A stretch of 64,000 nucleotides of DNA from Talpa occidentalis (GCF_014898055.3 NW_023601322.1:74366740-74430739); one strand, 5' to 3'; numbered from the stretch's first letter, positions 1 through 43,109 are shown. Notes: generated by a model from the letters alone, not told the origin. Made by a program: numbers and translations.

Positions 1-179
1 TCCTCCAAATTCTAAAATTTTAGCATTTCAAAAATGTTAAATAAATGGAAATATACTGCATATTAATCTTTTAACATCAGCTTTATTCACTAAGCTCAAT
101 TCCCTATAGATTCATGACTCATAAAAAAGAAAATGTATATTATAGTAGGAAAAAAGACCAAGTAAATATTTTGTCCTAC

Positions 180-32437
<32,258 letters not shown>

Positions 32438-32449
32438 GTTTGCAAACGT

Positions 32450-33040
32450 TTCTTATCTCAACATCAGGGGTCTGGAGCTCGGGGCGCACCAAAGTTGGGC
32501 CGTGAGACCCGAGCGGGGCAAAGCGCGGGCCGCCCGAACTCGCGCGTCTCGGGGTCTGGAGGGTCCAGGTGAGGGCGAAAGTTCGGGACGGTCCCCTTTC
32601 TCCCACACGGGCTTCCTTCCCGGCTCACTGGCGAGAGCGGGGGTGGGAGGGCCAGCTCGGGGTTGCCCGCGGAAGGCAGCGCACAGCCCGCCAGACGCCG
32701 CGACTGACCGCTGGCGCCGATTCCCGCCTCCGCCACCGCCGTCGCCGCGGAGTCACGTGAGTTTTACGTCATGTGCGCGCCCACGCCGCAGGCCCGGGGT
32801 ACGCCGGGAAGTCGGAGGCCCGCGCGGTGCGCGCAGTGTCCGACCGTAGTACCGCCCACGGGGGCTGCGGGTCTGGGGCTATTGGCTGCAGGCTGCGGAC
32901 TTCCGGCTCCTTGCTGGGGGCGGGGCAGCTCGGGGAGCAATTAGCTGGGAGGGAGGAGGAAGGCTTGAGGAGCCGCGGTGCCACACCTGCGAACCCTGGG
33001 CTCCTGCTACGCGGAGAGGCGGGCTGGGGGTGGGGGGTGT
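32450..33040. promoter_or_regulatory. RAD50 CpG-island promoter and 5' UTR
   Basis: This is the only strongly GC- and CpG-rich stretch of the window, and it abuts the RAD50 start codon. Visible candidate sites are an E-box CACGTG (32754-32759), a CRE-like TTACGTCA (32764-32771), a CCAAT box on the minus strand (32881-32885), an ETS core ACTTCCGG (32899-32906) and a GC box GGGGCGGGGC (32917-32926). I see no TATA box. This is typical of a housekeeping promoter with dispersed starts. The exact start site and 5' UTR length cannot be read from sequence alone. Confidence 0.8.
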
Positions 33041-33351
33041 CCGCCAATGTCAAAACTATTTTCCTAGCAATAGTAACATGTTATTTGCTTGTTTCATTCT
33101 CAGTGCGTTCCCTGATGTACAGTATTTTCCAGTAGTCACATGACGTGTGGGGATGCTATGGCAATGGTGAAGAGCATGCTTATATAGTCTTGTGCCTTAA
33201 AAAAAAAAAACCCTAAATAGGAACTGCTGATTGAGTAAATGTTGATGTAACTCACATGAAAGCTCTTTTGAGTCATCAGTCATTTTTAACACTATACAGA
33301 GGTGTTTAAAGCCAAAAGTTTGTGAACTACTGTTGTAGACCCAAAGCCATT
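33041..33351. other. RAD50-IL5 intergenic DNA, unassigned
   Basis: Sequence between the RAD50 CpG island and the first LTR. No recognised element. Confidence 0.4.
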
Positions 33352-33748
33352 TGTAGGGTAAGGAAAAATGTCAGGCTTTTCTGCCCTCCTGCCATCAGGA
33401 TAGATGATGGATCCTTGCGGTCCTGAATGCATGCCTGATGGTGGGCACCTGGAATAGGGTGTGGGCCTAGGTAGATGGGATTCACCTGGTCTAAGACTGT
33501 GCTTTTAAGGGCGGTGTCACTGGGACGCCAGCAGAAGCAGAGAATGACAGAGAGCCCAGAGAGAGTACAGATTTGCTGGGGGCTTGGAGGACTGCCAACC
33601 TCTTGGCCCCCCCCCAGCACCCCTGACTGCCACGTACCCGCTGAACCCCAATAAAAACCTGCAAAACCACTGAGGACTCTTGACTCCTCCTTCACCCCGT
33701 CTGCATGGGATCAGAGAACCTGCACTGTGTCCTGTTCCTGACCTTATA
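33352..33748 (+). mobile_element. Solo LTR, family D
   Basis: It starts TGTAGGGTAAGG and ends CCTTATA (TTACA in other copies). A CCAATAAAAACCTGC polyadenylation region is present. Flanked by the 5-bp duplication CCATT (33347-33351 and 33749-33753). No internal viral sequence is present. Confidence 0.88.
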
Positions 33749-33779
33749 CCATTGCTGCTAGAAACCATAAAGTTATGCA

Positions 33780-33995
33780 AATAAGTGAGGGAAGTCCAGT
33801 CAAGTACTGCCACAGGTAGAAATAGACTAGACATCTTTAAAGTAAAAGAAAGATAAGCGACACAAAATGAATAAGTCCTAGAGATGTGTACATCATAATT
33901 CCTGTAATAATACTATATTGTTTATTTTAAAATTTGTTGATAGTAAATCTTGTAACAAAAGATAAAATTGAAAATATGTAATGGAATACTACAAC
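33780..33995 (+). mobile_element. Old L1 3' UTR fragment
   Basis: GATAAGCGACACAAAATGAA and CTATATTGTTTATTTTAAAA fit an old L1 3' UTR. Confidence 0.4.
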
Positions 33996-34473
33996 TGTTG
34001 TAGAGCAACCCCGATACAAAACGGGGTGCCTGACTGTGGGTCCTCACCCGCGCGCTTAAAAGGACTTATCAATGCTCTACTGCAGGCACACGTGAAAGGT
34101 TAATAAAAGGTTTATTTACAAGGGAAGGGGAAATCAGGAAATGTACAGCTCTGGGAGAAAAGTGGGAGACAAAGTTTTAAATGAGTCCTACCCGATCCGC
34201 CGATCAGGAATCCCAAAATGGCGCTCTCAGAGTTGGCCGCCAGCCAGGAGCAGTGAAGCCAGGAGGCGAGCAATAGCGAGCCACAGAGAGAGCAAGGCCC
34301 ACGTGTTTGGTTTTTATAGCCAACCTGGCTGCCCAACTCCACCCTCAGGTCCCAGCCACCCTCCCCTTGGTGGTGATGGGATTTGTCTTTCCCAATGTCC
34401 TGATGGCTTTAGTCTGGAGTGGGGGTGGAGTCCACAAAGCCTGTATGAGATTATCTCAGGACATCCTTTCCCC
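33996..34473 (-). mobile_element. LTR-A, first copy, lacking its first bases
   Basis: Minus-strand LTR ending ...GGTTGCTCTACAACA, with an AATAAA signal in CTTGTAAATAAACC. It is nearly identical to the LTR at 55812-56300. Its 5' end (minus) lacks the TGTTA start and abuts another LTR at 34474. Remnant of an endogenous retrovirus. Confidence 0.82.
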
Positions 34474-35295
34474 TGCCGCAGACGAGCACAGCGATGGACG
34501 ATGAGGCCGTCTCAGGGTTGAGAGATTGCGCAGGGTGGTCAGGGATTCGATGAATAAATGACACACAGACACACTTCAAGAGAGTGAAAATCTGAGTGCG
34601 TCTTTATTAAGCTAGTGGTCAGTATATATATGTTTTTCTAAAGGCATAGGAACAGTGAACATCAAAGAGATCAGTTTGCTCATAGACTTAGCTTAATTGA
34701 CAGGGCAGTGATTTATGTCCGAAGTTACATCTGGACCTAGCCTCATTCCTAATTGGACAGGCTATAAATTCTTTCTACTGTTCTATATAATTATTTTCTA
34801 GTTGCACTAACTATCATTTTTACTCATAATTAATTGTCATGGGTGAATTTATTTTATAATGCAGTTAATATCAAAGGTACTAAAGTTAAGCACATAATAG
34901 AAAGATTATTAAACTAACAATTCTATTATAGCACAGTGTTTAGTAATGTTTCATTTGCATTAGCCTAATTATTAAATTACATATGTTTTTTAATTAGCAA
35001 TCAATGACCAGAAAAAGGAAAGATTTTAGAAAGACAGTTGTAGCAGAATAAAGTTTGTGGGCCTTGAGAAAGCGAGATAAGGTTCCAGGTGGTCAGCATT
35101 TCTTTTAATCATCTTTGTGGCCGCTTTTGATGGTCATTATTTCTTGGCAGGCATTCAGTTTCTCTGCATCTTAGGGAGTTTGCTGTTCTCCCCCTGCGCG
35201 CATGGTTCCTTGCCCACGCCGGACCTCAGGGACCATGGCAACAGCCATTAGCCCTGAGGGTCACTGCAGGGGGGGGTGCAGCATTCCCCCTAACA
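34474..35295 (-). mobile_element. LTR-B, complete-looking LTR between LTR-A and retroviral internal sequence
   Basis: On the minus strand it runs from TGTTAGGGGGAATGCTGCAC to GCTCGTCTGCGGCA, 822 bp, with an AATAAA-containing 3' region near 34610. Its first 12 bases equal those of LTR-A. A polypurine tract (GTGAAAGGGGGGAAT) lies directly upstream in minus orientation. Confidence 0.7.
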
Positions 35296-35545
35296 ATTCC
35301 CCCCTTTCACTTTTTGCCACCATTTCCATGGTGATGAAGATCAAACATATGTATGTTGGGATACAGTTTCAGATGAAAATTTTCCAGGGTTCCAGTCTGA
35401 AAGAAAACGAATCCCTCCAGGTAGTGTCCATTGTGGAAAGCAAAAGTCCTCCATTCCTGGAAAAACAGTTCATCAGTCCCAGCCGAAAGAAAACATCTGG
35501 AGGCATTAGCCAGAACAAGACAGCAGATATGTCAAAAATACAAGT
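35296..35545 (-). mobile_element. Retroviral internal remnant (3' end with polypurine tract)
   Basis: It matches 56301-56428 almost base for base over its first 130 bp and includes the polypurine tract. No recognisable viral protein remains. Confidence 0.65.
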
Positions 35546-35930
35546 AGTATTAAAAACAACCCTGCCATGTTCAACAACATGGATGGACGTAGAGGTTATC
35601 CTGCTAAGGGAAGCCAGATGAAGAAAGACACTGTATGATGTTACTTATATGAAATATGAAGAAAAAATGAATAAATTAAATAAAACAAACATTAAGACTA
35701 AAAGACCAATTAGTAATTACCAGAAGGGAAGGGGAACTGGGTGTGGGTAAATTTGGTATAAGGGATCAATTGTATAGTGAAGGACAAAATTGGAGTTAAA
35801 GTGCTGAACTTAATACAGTATATATACCTGCCAATTTTTAATGATGCAAACCTAAAACAATTGTTACACTGCAACATTACTTCAATTTAAAAAAACAAAC
35901 TAATTTAAAAAATTAAAAAGTAGCAACAGG
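35546..35930 (+). mobile_element. Old L1 3' end fragment
   Basis: CAACATGGATGGACGTAGAG, CTGTATGATGTTACTTATAT and ACCAGAAGGGAAGGGGAACT are the ORF2 end and 3' UTR. Confidence 0.55.
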
Positions 35931-36022
35931 AAAGTTTATGTGATACTTTAAACCAAAAGATAGAAAATGAAAAATATTAAGTAAATAAGTAGGATGGGGG
36001 AAACTTTGGAGGTGAAGGATAT

Positions 36023-36504
36023 TGTAAAGGCAGGACCGGGCACTGAGCAGGTCTTCTGATCCCATGCAGACCGGGTAAAGGAGGAGTTAGAGTCCTCAGT
36101 GGTTTTGCAGGTTTTTTATTGGGGTTCACCAGGCATTTGGCAGGCAGGGGTGCTGGCTGGGGGACTGGGAGGCTGGCAGGCCTCCCAGCCCCCAGCAAGT
36201 CTTCACTCTATCTGAGCTCTCTGGAGTTCGTTCTGCTGCTTCTCGGCTTGTCTTTCGGCTTGTCTTTCGGTTTGTCTTTCGGCTTGTCTTTCGGCTTGTC
36301 TTTCGGCTTCGGCTTCTACTGCTGCTGCTGGCGTCCCCGTGACGCCGCCCTTAAAAAGCACAGTCTTAGCTCAGCTGAATCCCATCTACCTATGCCCACA
36401 CCCTATTCCAGGTGCCCGCCATCAGGCATGCATTCAGGACAAGGATCCATCATCTATCCTGATGGAGGAAGGGCAGAAAAGCCTGACATTTTCTTTACCC
36501 TACA
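36023..36504 (-). mobile_element. Solo LTR, family D, with an expanded 12-bp repeat
   Basis: Reverse copy from TGTAGGGTAAAGAAAATG to CTGCCTTTACA, flanked by GATAT on both sides (36018-36022 and 36505-36509). The GTCTTTCGGCTT unit is repeated about five to six times (about 36240-36310), making this copy 482 bp against about 400 bp for the others. Confidence 0.9.
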
Positions 36505-37028
36505 GATATGCTAATGATTCGGATTGTGGTTATAGTTTCACAGGTGTGTACTTATCTGCAGAATGAAGAACGTGCTTATATAGTCAAGTTGTACACATTC
36601 AGTATGTATAGCTGCTTGAATATCAGAACAAATTAAAGTAAGGGGAAAAATTACCTTTCTCAAAAATGACAGAGTATTGCTTTTTGGAACCAACTGAATG
36701 GAAGAATTTCACATGCAAGGACCCATATGAAAAATTACAAAAACAATAATGAAACATTAAAATAAAAAATAGGAAATACTATCCAATACATCTCGAGACA
36801 ATAATTTACACAAACTAAAAAAATTCATATGTGAAAGGATGCAAATGGGAAAGGCCCATCTCCTATACCACGTCGCATCAAGTGGTATTCCACTAAGAAA
36901 ACAAGAAAGCATCAGTTGTTACCATACACATTTTAAATTGCCACTGCAACAAAACAGATTGTCATTATAAAGTAATGCCTATGTGACAAGAAAAATGCAA
37001 TGAAACAATAGGGAAATATTAAAGCCCA

Positions 37029-37464
37029 TGTAGGGTAAATGAAGTTGGTCAGGCTTTTACACCATTGGCCTCTCTGGCTATCACCTGCGCCTTGATCTTA
37101 TTAATGTAGAGGGTGAGTAGTTATGGGGCACCTGAACATGGGAGTGCATGCATGTGCAAGTGTGCACACCTGTGCCTAGAGGTCAGGGCTATATGGGTGA
37201 GATATAATTACATCAGGGATATAATTGCTCAGAGATGGCTCAGGTGTAACAGCGATGAGAAGCGACAATGAGAGAACGCCAGAGGAAGCCCAGCAAAAAA
37301 AGGTTATAGAGATTTTCGTGGCTCAAGTTGATGTCTTGTTTCCTGATGTCTTGTTTCCTCTGCTTAAGTGAAACCTGTGAAAATGATGCCAAGAGTTTCA
37401 AAATTCTCCTTCAAATTGCTAGAAACAACAATGAACTTACCCGGCCTGGGCTGGTTGCAAAACA
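37029..37464 (+). mobile_element. Solo LTR, family C
   Basis: It begins TGTAGGGTAAATGAAGTTGG, ends GGTTGCAAAACA, and is flanked by the 5-bp duplication GCCCA (37024-37028 and 37465-37469). It shares the GTCAGGCTTTTACACCA 5' region with the copy starting at 41820. It is related to family D at the first bases. Confidence 0.8.
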
Positions 37465-37469
37465 GCCCA

Positions 37470-37594
37470 TTTTAAAAAAAATCAGGTTTATTGAAGCATA
37501 ATTGATATACAATTCACCTTTTTTCAGGGTACAGGTCCATGAGTTTTGACAAATGTAAACCATCAATACCATTTTTGTTCCACAATCATCTTTT
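37470..37594 (-). mobile_element. Old L1 3' UTR fragment, reverse
   Basis: CAGGTTTATTGAAGCATAAT and GACAAATGTAAACCATCAAT are a typical old L1 3' UTR, split by the next SINE. Confidence 0.5.
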
Positions 37595-37888
37595 TTTTTT
37601 GTTAAAGATTTATTTTTATTTATTTATACAAGCACTGGGTACAGTCAGAAGCGCTCTGGCCAGAGCCAGAGCGGGGAGCAGAGCTGGCAGAAGGACCGAG
37701 GTACACTGCTGAGGGAAGCAGCGGGCGGCAGGAGAGGTCTGGTCTGCGCACCACGCGGGACCCTCCTCCAGTTGCCGGGGAGCAGCGGGGGGGGGGGGGG
37801 GGGGGGGGGGGCGGGATCAAACGGGCGCTGCGGAGGCTGCGGGCAGCTTTGCAATCCAGCACTCAACCGCTGCGCCACTGGGGAGGCC
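37595..37888 (-). mobile_element. tRNA-derived SINE, subfamily A, with a G25 run
   Basis: Reverse copy flanked by CCACAATCATCTTTT (37580-37594 and 37889-37903). A run of 25 G (37787-37811) lies where other copies have a short GCCGGGGA segment. Confidence 0.92.
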
Positions 37889-37904
37889 CCACAATCATCT
37901 TTTA

Positions 37905-38240
37905 AATAAATGCTTGGATACTTGGATATCTTAAGAGGGAAAAAGGCCATCTATCTTTTACTTTCAACTCGAAATTCCAGGAAGATAAAGACCTAGATAT
38001 TTCTGAAAGTAATATAAGGAAAGACTAGAAATGTAATTGCTCCCCCAGAAAGGAGAATTTCATGACTCATGGTAACAGAAATTAGTAATGACGGTGACAA
38101 TCAGACATTACGTGTGTCCTGCTGTAATTTTAAGATGAAATAACCCAACCTTTTATGCTGTTTCTTTAAAGCTTACCTTACATCTAATCACAACTTTAAA
38201 TTTAACTTTAGGTCACAGGAGTTAATGGTTAAACTAATAA
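37905..38240. other. RAD50-IL5 intergenic DNA, unassigned
   Basis: No gene or recognised element is seen. Confidence 0.4.
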
Positions 38241-38255
38241 CAATGCCAGTGTGGA

Positions 38256-38769
38256 CTATGGAGAGCTGTGTGGCGATTCCTCAACCTGCTAAAGATGGAG
38301 CTTCCATATGATTCAGCAATTCCACTCCCAGGTATTTACCCAATGGACACAGAAACATTCATTCAAAGGGGCACCAGCACCTCTATGTTTATAGCAGCAC
38401 TATGTACAATAGCTAAGCTATGGAAACAACCCAAATGCCCAAAAATAGATGACTGGGTCAAGAAGATGTGGTACATATACACAATGGAATATTACTCAGC
38501 ATTCAAAAAAGATAAACTCATGCAATTTGCAGCACCATGGATGGAGCTGGAAGGGATCATGCTCAGCGAAATAAGCCAGAAACACACTATAAACCAGAGA
38601 CACACTACAGGGAAGAGGAGGGAGTAGGATCAAAACAAGGGGGGGGGGAGTTGTATGGGGACTATAACCAAGATGAAAATGCATACATTGTGCAAAAATG
38701 AAAAATGATGTAAAAATATATAAAATTAAAAAATAATAATAATGGAAAATTTTTTTATAAAAAAAAAAA
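38256..38769 (+). mobile_element. Young 5'-truncated L1
   Basis: ORF2 C-terminal frame (peptides ELPYDSAIPLPGIYPMDTE and [20 protein letters not shown]) followed by a short 3' UTR and poly-A. Flanked by AATGCCAGTGTGGA (38242-38255 and 38770-38783). Confidence 0.92.
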
Positions 38770-39139
38770 AATGCCAGTGTGGAAAAGGCAAATCCAGAAG
38801 GTGGGCTGTGCTCCATGACACCTGGCCACACTCCCGGGAGATGTGTCGTTAAAACAAGGGCTGTTGTAGATTTTTAAACATTTTTATTTTTAGAAAGGAC
38901 TATTACAAAATTAAAGAGATTTGAGTTATATGCCACCCAGATGCAACCCTGCATTCTGGTTTGGACATAAAAATATTAAAGGACTATAGGGGAAATGTGG
39001 GAAAATTTGAATGAAGACTGAAAATCAAATGTTAAATAAGAATTATTAATTTCATTATATTAGATGTGATATTTTACTATGTAAGAAAATGATCCTTTTT
39101 TGAAAAGCATATGAAAGTGCTAATGATACAGTATTATGG

Positions 39140-39521
39140 TGGAGGGTAAGTGAAAAAGCATCATGCTTTTCTGCCCTCCCGCCATTAGGATTGATGATGG
39201 ATCCTTGCGGTCCTGAATACATACCTGATGGAGGATACCTGGAGTAGGGTGTGGGCATGCGTAGATGGGATTAACCTGGGCTGAGAGAACAGAACTACCA
39301 GAAGGAGCAGAACCACCGGAGAACCACGAGAGAAGCAGAGAGGACGCCCAGACAGAGTGAAGACTTGCTGGGGGCTGGGAGGCCTGCCCCAGCACCCCTG
39401 CCTACTGTGTGCCTGGTAAATACCAATAAAAGCCTGAAAAGCCACTGAGGGCCCCAGGACTCCTCCTTTACCCCATCTGCTGGGTCAGAAAACCTGCACT
39501 GTGCCCATTCTTGCCATTACA
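39140..39521 (+). mobile_element. Solo LTR, family D
   Basis: It starts TGGAGGGTAAGTG, ends GCCATTACA, and is flanked by TATGG (39135-39139 and 39522-39526). It is more diverged than the two copies downstream. Confidence 0.88.
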
Positions 39522-39791
39522 TATGGTTTCTGTAATTTAAAATACTTTAGGAAAAAATAGCAACTTACAGGGCAAAAAAATGGACATGATAAAGTAACCA
39601 GATTTCATTACAAAATTTATCAACTTTGTAACAAAAGAAACTATAAAGCTAAAATAACAACTCTAGCTGGTGGGTGAAAAGATTAGCAACAAATACCATT
39701 AATTCCTAAAATAAAAACTAAAAGGCAAATTCAGTCAGGTACCCAGTTCTCAGTAAATCACTACTGAAAAGTGTTTGTTTTCTTTTGTATG

Positions 39792-39961
39792 TGTAGGGTA
39801 AGGAAGATGTCAGGCTTTTCTGCCCTTCCTCCATCAGGATAGATGATGGATCCTTGTCCTGAATGCATGCCTGATGGTGGGCACCTGGAGTAGGGTGTGG
39901 GCATAGGTAGATGGGATTCAGTTGAGTTAAGACTGCTTTTTTAAGGGCGGCGTCGCGGGGA

Positions 39962-40006
<45 letters not shown>

Positions 40007-40252
40007 AAGCCGAAGCCGAAAGAGAAGCCGAGAAGCAGCAGAACGAACTCCAGAGAGCTCAGATATAGTGAAGACTTGCTGGGGGCTGGGAGGCCTGCCA
40101 GCCTCCCAGCCCCCCAGCCAGCACCCCTGCCTGCCATATGCCTGGTGAACCCCAAATAAAAGACCTGCAAAACCACTGAGGACTCTGACTCCTCCTTTAC
40201 CCGGTCTCCATGGGATCAGAAAACCTGCACTGTGTCCAGTCCTGCCCTTACA
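39792..40252 (+). mobile_element. Solo LTR, family D, containing (CAG)12
   Basis: TGTAGGGTAAGG to GCCCTTACA, flanked by GTATG (39787-39791 and 40253-40257). A pure (CAG)12 tract lies at 39965-40000, followed by AGAAGCCGAAGCCGAAAG. Confidence 0.92.
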
Positions 40253-40296
40253 GTATGATAATTAATGAAATGGAAAATAAAACTACTTTAAGATAT

Positions 40297-40977
40297 GGGC
40301 CTCCCCGGTGGCACAGCAGGTTGAGTGCAGCGCTGTGAAGCTATCCACAGACTCCGCAGTACCCATTTGTAGGGTAAGGAAAAATGTCAGGCTTTTCTGC
40401 CCTCCCGCCATCAGGATAGATGATGGATCCTTGCCGTCCTGAATGCATGCCTGATGGCGGGCATCTGGAATGGGGTGTGGGCCTAGGTAGATGGGATTCA
40501 CCTGGGTTAAGACTGTGCTTTTAAGGGTGGCGTCACGGGGACGCCAATAGAAGCTGAAGCAGAAGCCAAGAGAAGGCCAGAGAGCCCAAAAGAATGAAGA
40601 CCTACTGGGGGCTGGGAGGCCTCCCAGCCCCTCAGCCCCCCAGTACTCCTGCCTGCTGTGTACCTGGTAATCCCAATAAAAACTTGCAAAACCACTGAGG
40701 ACTCTGACTCCTCCTTTACCCGGTCTGCTGGATCCTAGAAAACCTGCACCATGTCCATTCCTGCCTTTACACCATTTGATTCCCGGTCGGCCAGGGAGAA
40801 TCCCACATGGTGAAGCAGACCTCTCCTGCCTCTCCCACTGCTCCCCTCAGCAGTGCTTTTGGTCTGTCTGCCTGTTCTACTCCCCACTCTGTCTCTGGTG
40901 AATCCTCTCACCCTCCCACGACTCTGGCCTGTACCCCAGCTCTTGTATAAATAAAAATAAATCTTAAAAAAAAAAAA
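40297..40977 (+). mobile_element. tRNA-derived SINE, subfamily B, split by a solo LTR
   Basis: The 5' part is 40297-40367 and the 3' part 40772-40977. The head GGGCCTCCCCGGTGGCACAG and the body TTGATTCCCGGTCGGCCAGG rejoin exactly if the LTR and one CCATT are removed. Flanks of the whole unit share TAAGATATG. Confidence 0.93.
40368..40771 (+). mobile_element. Solo LTR, family D, inserted in a SINE
   Basis: TGTAGGGTAAGG to GCCTTTACA, 404 bp, flanked by CCATT (40363-40367 and 40772-40776) inside the SINE tRNA-like region. Confidence 0.94.
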
Positions 40978-40984
40978 ACTAAGA

Positions 40985-41640
40985 TATGATCTTAACCCCA
41001 TTAATGAATCTCTTTATCCTTACAATATTGTCTGACATAAATTCTGTCTTTTTCTTACGTTGGTATTGGTACATCACTTTCTTTTGATTAGTATTTGAAT
41101 GGTAATATTTTTCTATCCCTTGATTTTCAATCTTTTAATATCATTTTGCTTGACGTGTCTCTTGAAAATAGCTGATAGATGATTTTGGAGACAAGTTTTT
41201 TTCTGTTGTTTAATAGATGAAATTAACCTGTTTTTAATTATTGTGATTCATGATAAATTTGGACATATTTCTCATATCTTTTTCTGAGCTTTTTCTTTGC
41301 TTCCTTTTCTCCTTGCTTGATGTCTGGATTAATTGAACTTCTTTATACTCTTGCTTTAGTCTACTCATTTGAAAGTTATACATTCTATTCCTTTTCTTTT
41401 ACTGGTTACTCTTAAAATTTTCAGCAGCCTATTTTGAAATTAAAAGTTTATATCTTTAGCATTCTTTCAAGTGGTACAAGAACTATAAAATGCACCAACT
41501 AGAATCACTTCTTCCACCTCCCACATTATTATTGTTTAGCATTTTTGTTCCCCATTGTCTTAAAATTCCCTAAATGTAATTTTAACAGTATTACTCAGTT
41601 TTACAATATATTTCTCAGTCTCTTTGATTATGAATGCCTC
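40985..41640 (-). mobile_element. Probable old L1 sequence, reverse
   Basis: T-rich text such as TAATTGAACTTCTTTATACT and GCTGATAGATGATTTTGGAG resembles an old L1 in reverse. Not firmly placed. Confidence 0.35.
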
Positions 41641-42051
41641 TTGCTCATTTCACTCATTAGCAAAACTATTAAACCCTAGTGCTAAAGGACCTTGCGCAAA
41701 AGAAACCTGTCTTATGAGCCTTTGTCAGGAATAAACAAAATTACCCTTGTGAAGGTGGTTTATAAGTAAAAAATATGAGTTTTATTGTTTGTGCATTGAA
41801 TATTTTCAAAGAATACAATTGTAGGGTACGTTATGGTCAGGCTTTTACACCACCTGCCTCTGTGGCTACACCTGGGGCCTTGAATGCAGAGGGAACTTTG
41901 GAGCATGGGCGCAGGGAACGCATGCCTGATGGTGGACACTTGGACTATGGTGTGGGCCTATGTAAGTGTGGACACCTAAGCCTGAAAGCTGAGGCTGTAA
42001 GGGCAGCTTCACACAGAGGACAGTGTGTGCCAGAAGATGGTGGAAGGTATT

Positions 42052-42451
42052 TGTAGGGTAGGGGAAAATGTCAGGCTTTTCTGCCTTCCCACAAGGATAG
42101 ATGACGGAACCCTGCGGTCCTGAATGCATGGATGGTCCTAATGGCGGGCACCTGGTGTAGAGTGTGGGCATAGGTAGATGAGATTCACCTGGGCTAAGAC
42201 TGGGCTTTTAAGGGCGGCATCACGGGGACGCCAGCAGCAGAAGCAGAAGCCAAGAGAAGGCCGGAAAGCCCAGAGTGAAGACCAGCTGGGGGCTGGGAGG
42301 CCTGCCAGCTTCCTGGCCCCCCAGCACCCCTGCCTGCCATATACCTGGTAATCCCAATAAAAACCTGCAAAACCACTGAGGACTCTGACTCCTCCTTTAC
42401 CCGGTCTGCTGGATCACAGAAAACCTGCTCAGTGTCATTCCTGTCCTTACA
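42052..42451 (+). mobile_element. Solo LTR, family D, inside LTR-C
   Basis: TGTAGGGTAGGG to TGTCCTTACA, 400 bp. Flanks GTATT (42047-42051) and GTACT (42452-42456) are a one-mismatch duplication. Confidence 0.88.
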
Positions 42452-42563
42452 GTACTGCAAGAGAATGTCAGAGTGAACCCAAGAAGACTAAAGATTCGCG
42501 AAAGCCCCTTCCACCCTTCGCCCAATTACCTTACAGTTGGTGTACAAAGATCATTAAAACCTG

Positions 42564-43109
42564 GCCTTCCTGGTGGCGCAACGGGTTAAGATGCAACCTA
42601 TGGGGGCCTCCTTGTTGGCGCAGGCAGTTGAGTGCAGCGCTGTGAATCTGTCCACAGCCTCTATAGTGCCCGCTCAATCCCCGCCGGCCTCAGAGCAACC
42701 CACATGGCGAGCAGACCTCTCCTGTCTCCACCGCTGCTTCCCTCAGCTATGTATTTCGTCAGTCTGCCTGTTCTATTCCTCGCTCTGTCTCTGTGAATCC
42801 TCTCACCCTCCCACGCATCTGGCCTGTATCCTGACTCTTGTATAAATAAAAAATAAATCTTAAAAAAAAAAAATGCAACCTATGAAGCTATTGGCAGCCA
42901 CTGCAGCATGAGTTCGATCCCCGGCAGGGAGCTACCCACATGGTGCAGCAGACCTCTCCTGTTTTACCCGCTGCTCCCCTTAGCAGCGCATTTCAGTCAA
43001 TCTACCTGTTCTGTTACCCACTCTATCTCTGGTGAATCCTCTCACCCCCCCACACCTCTGGCCTGTACCCCAGCTCTAGTATGCATAAAGAAATAAATCT
43101 TTAAAAAAA
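42564..43109 (+). mobile_element. tRNA-derived SINE, subfamily C, hosting another SINE
   Basis: Outer element: 42564-42602 plus 42873-43109. Flanked by ATCATTAAAACCTG (42550-42563 and 43110-43123) in the LTR-C sequence. Confidence 0.94.
42603..42872 (+). mobile_element. tRNA-derived SINE, subfamily B, inserted in a SINE
   Basis: Inner element flanked by ATGCAACCTATG (42591-42602 and 42873-42884), which is part of the outer SINE. Confidence 0.95.

Noticed and set aside
34141..34521. 126-codon plus-strand frame, repeated around 55957-56275, as a paired gene family
   Set aside because: Both lie antisense in LTR-A copies; the repetition comes from the LTR.
36240..36312. 12-bp array as a CRISPR array
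   Set aside because: It is a short tandem repeat without spacers inside a mammalian LTR.
39718..40176. 152-codon minus-strand frame with a poly-cysteine stretch
   Set aside because: It is the reverse of LTR-D; the cysteines come from the CAG repeat.
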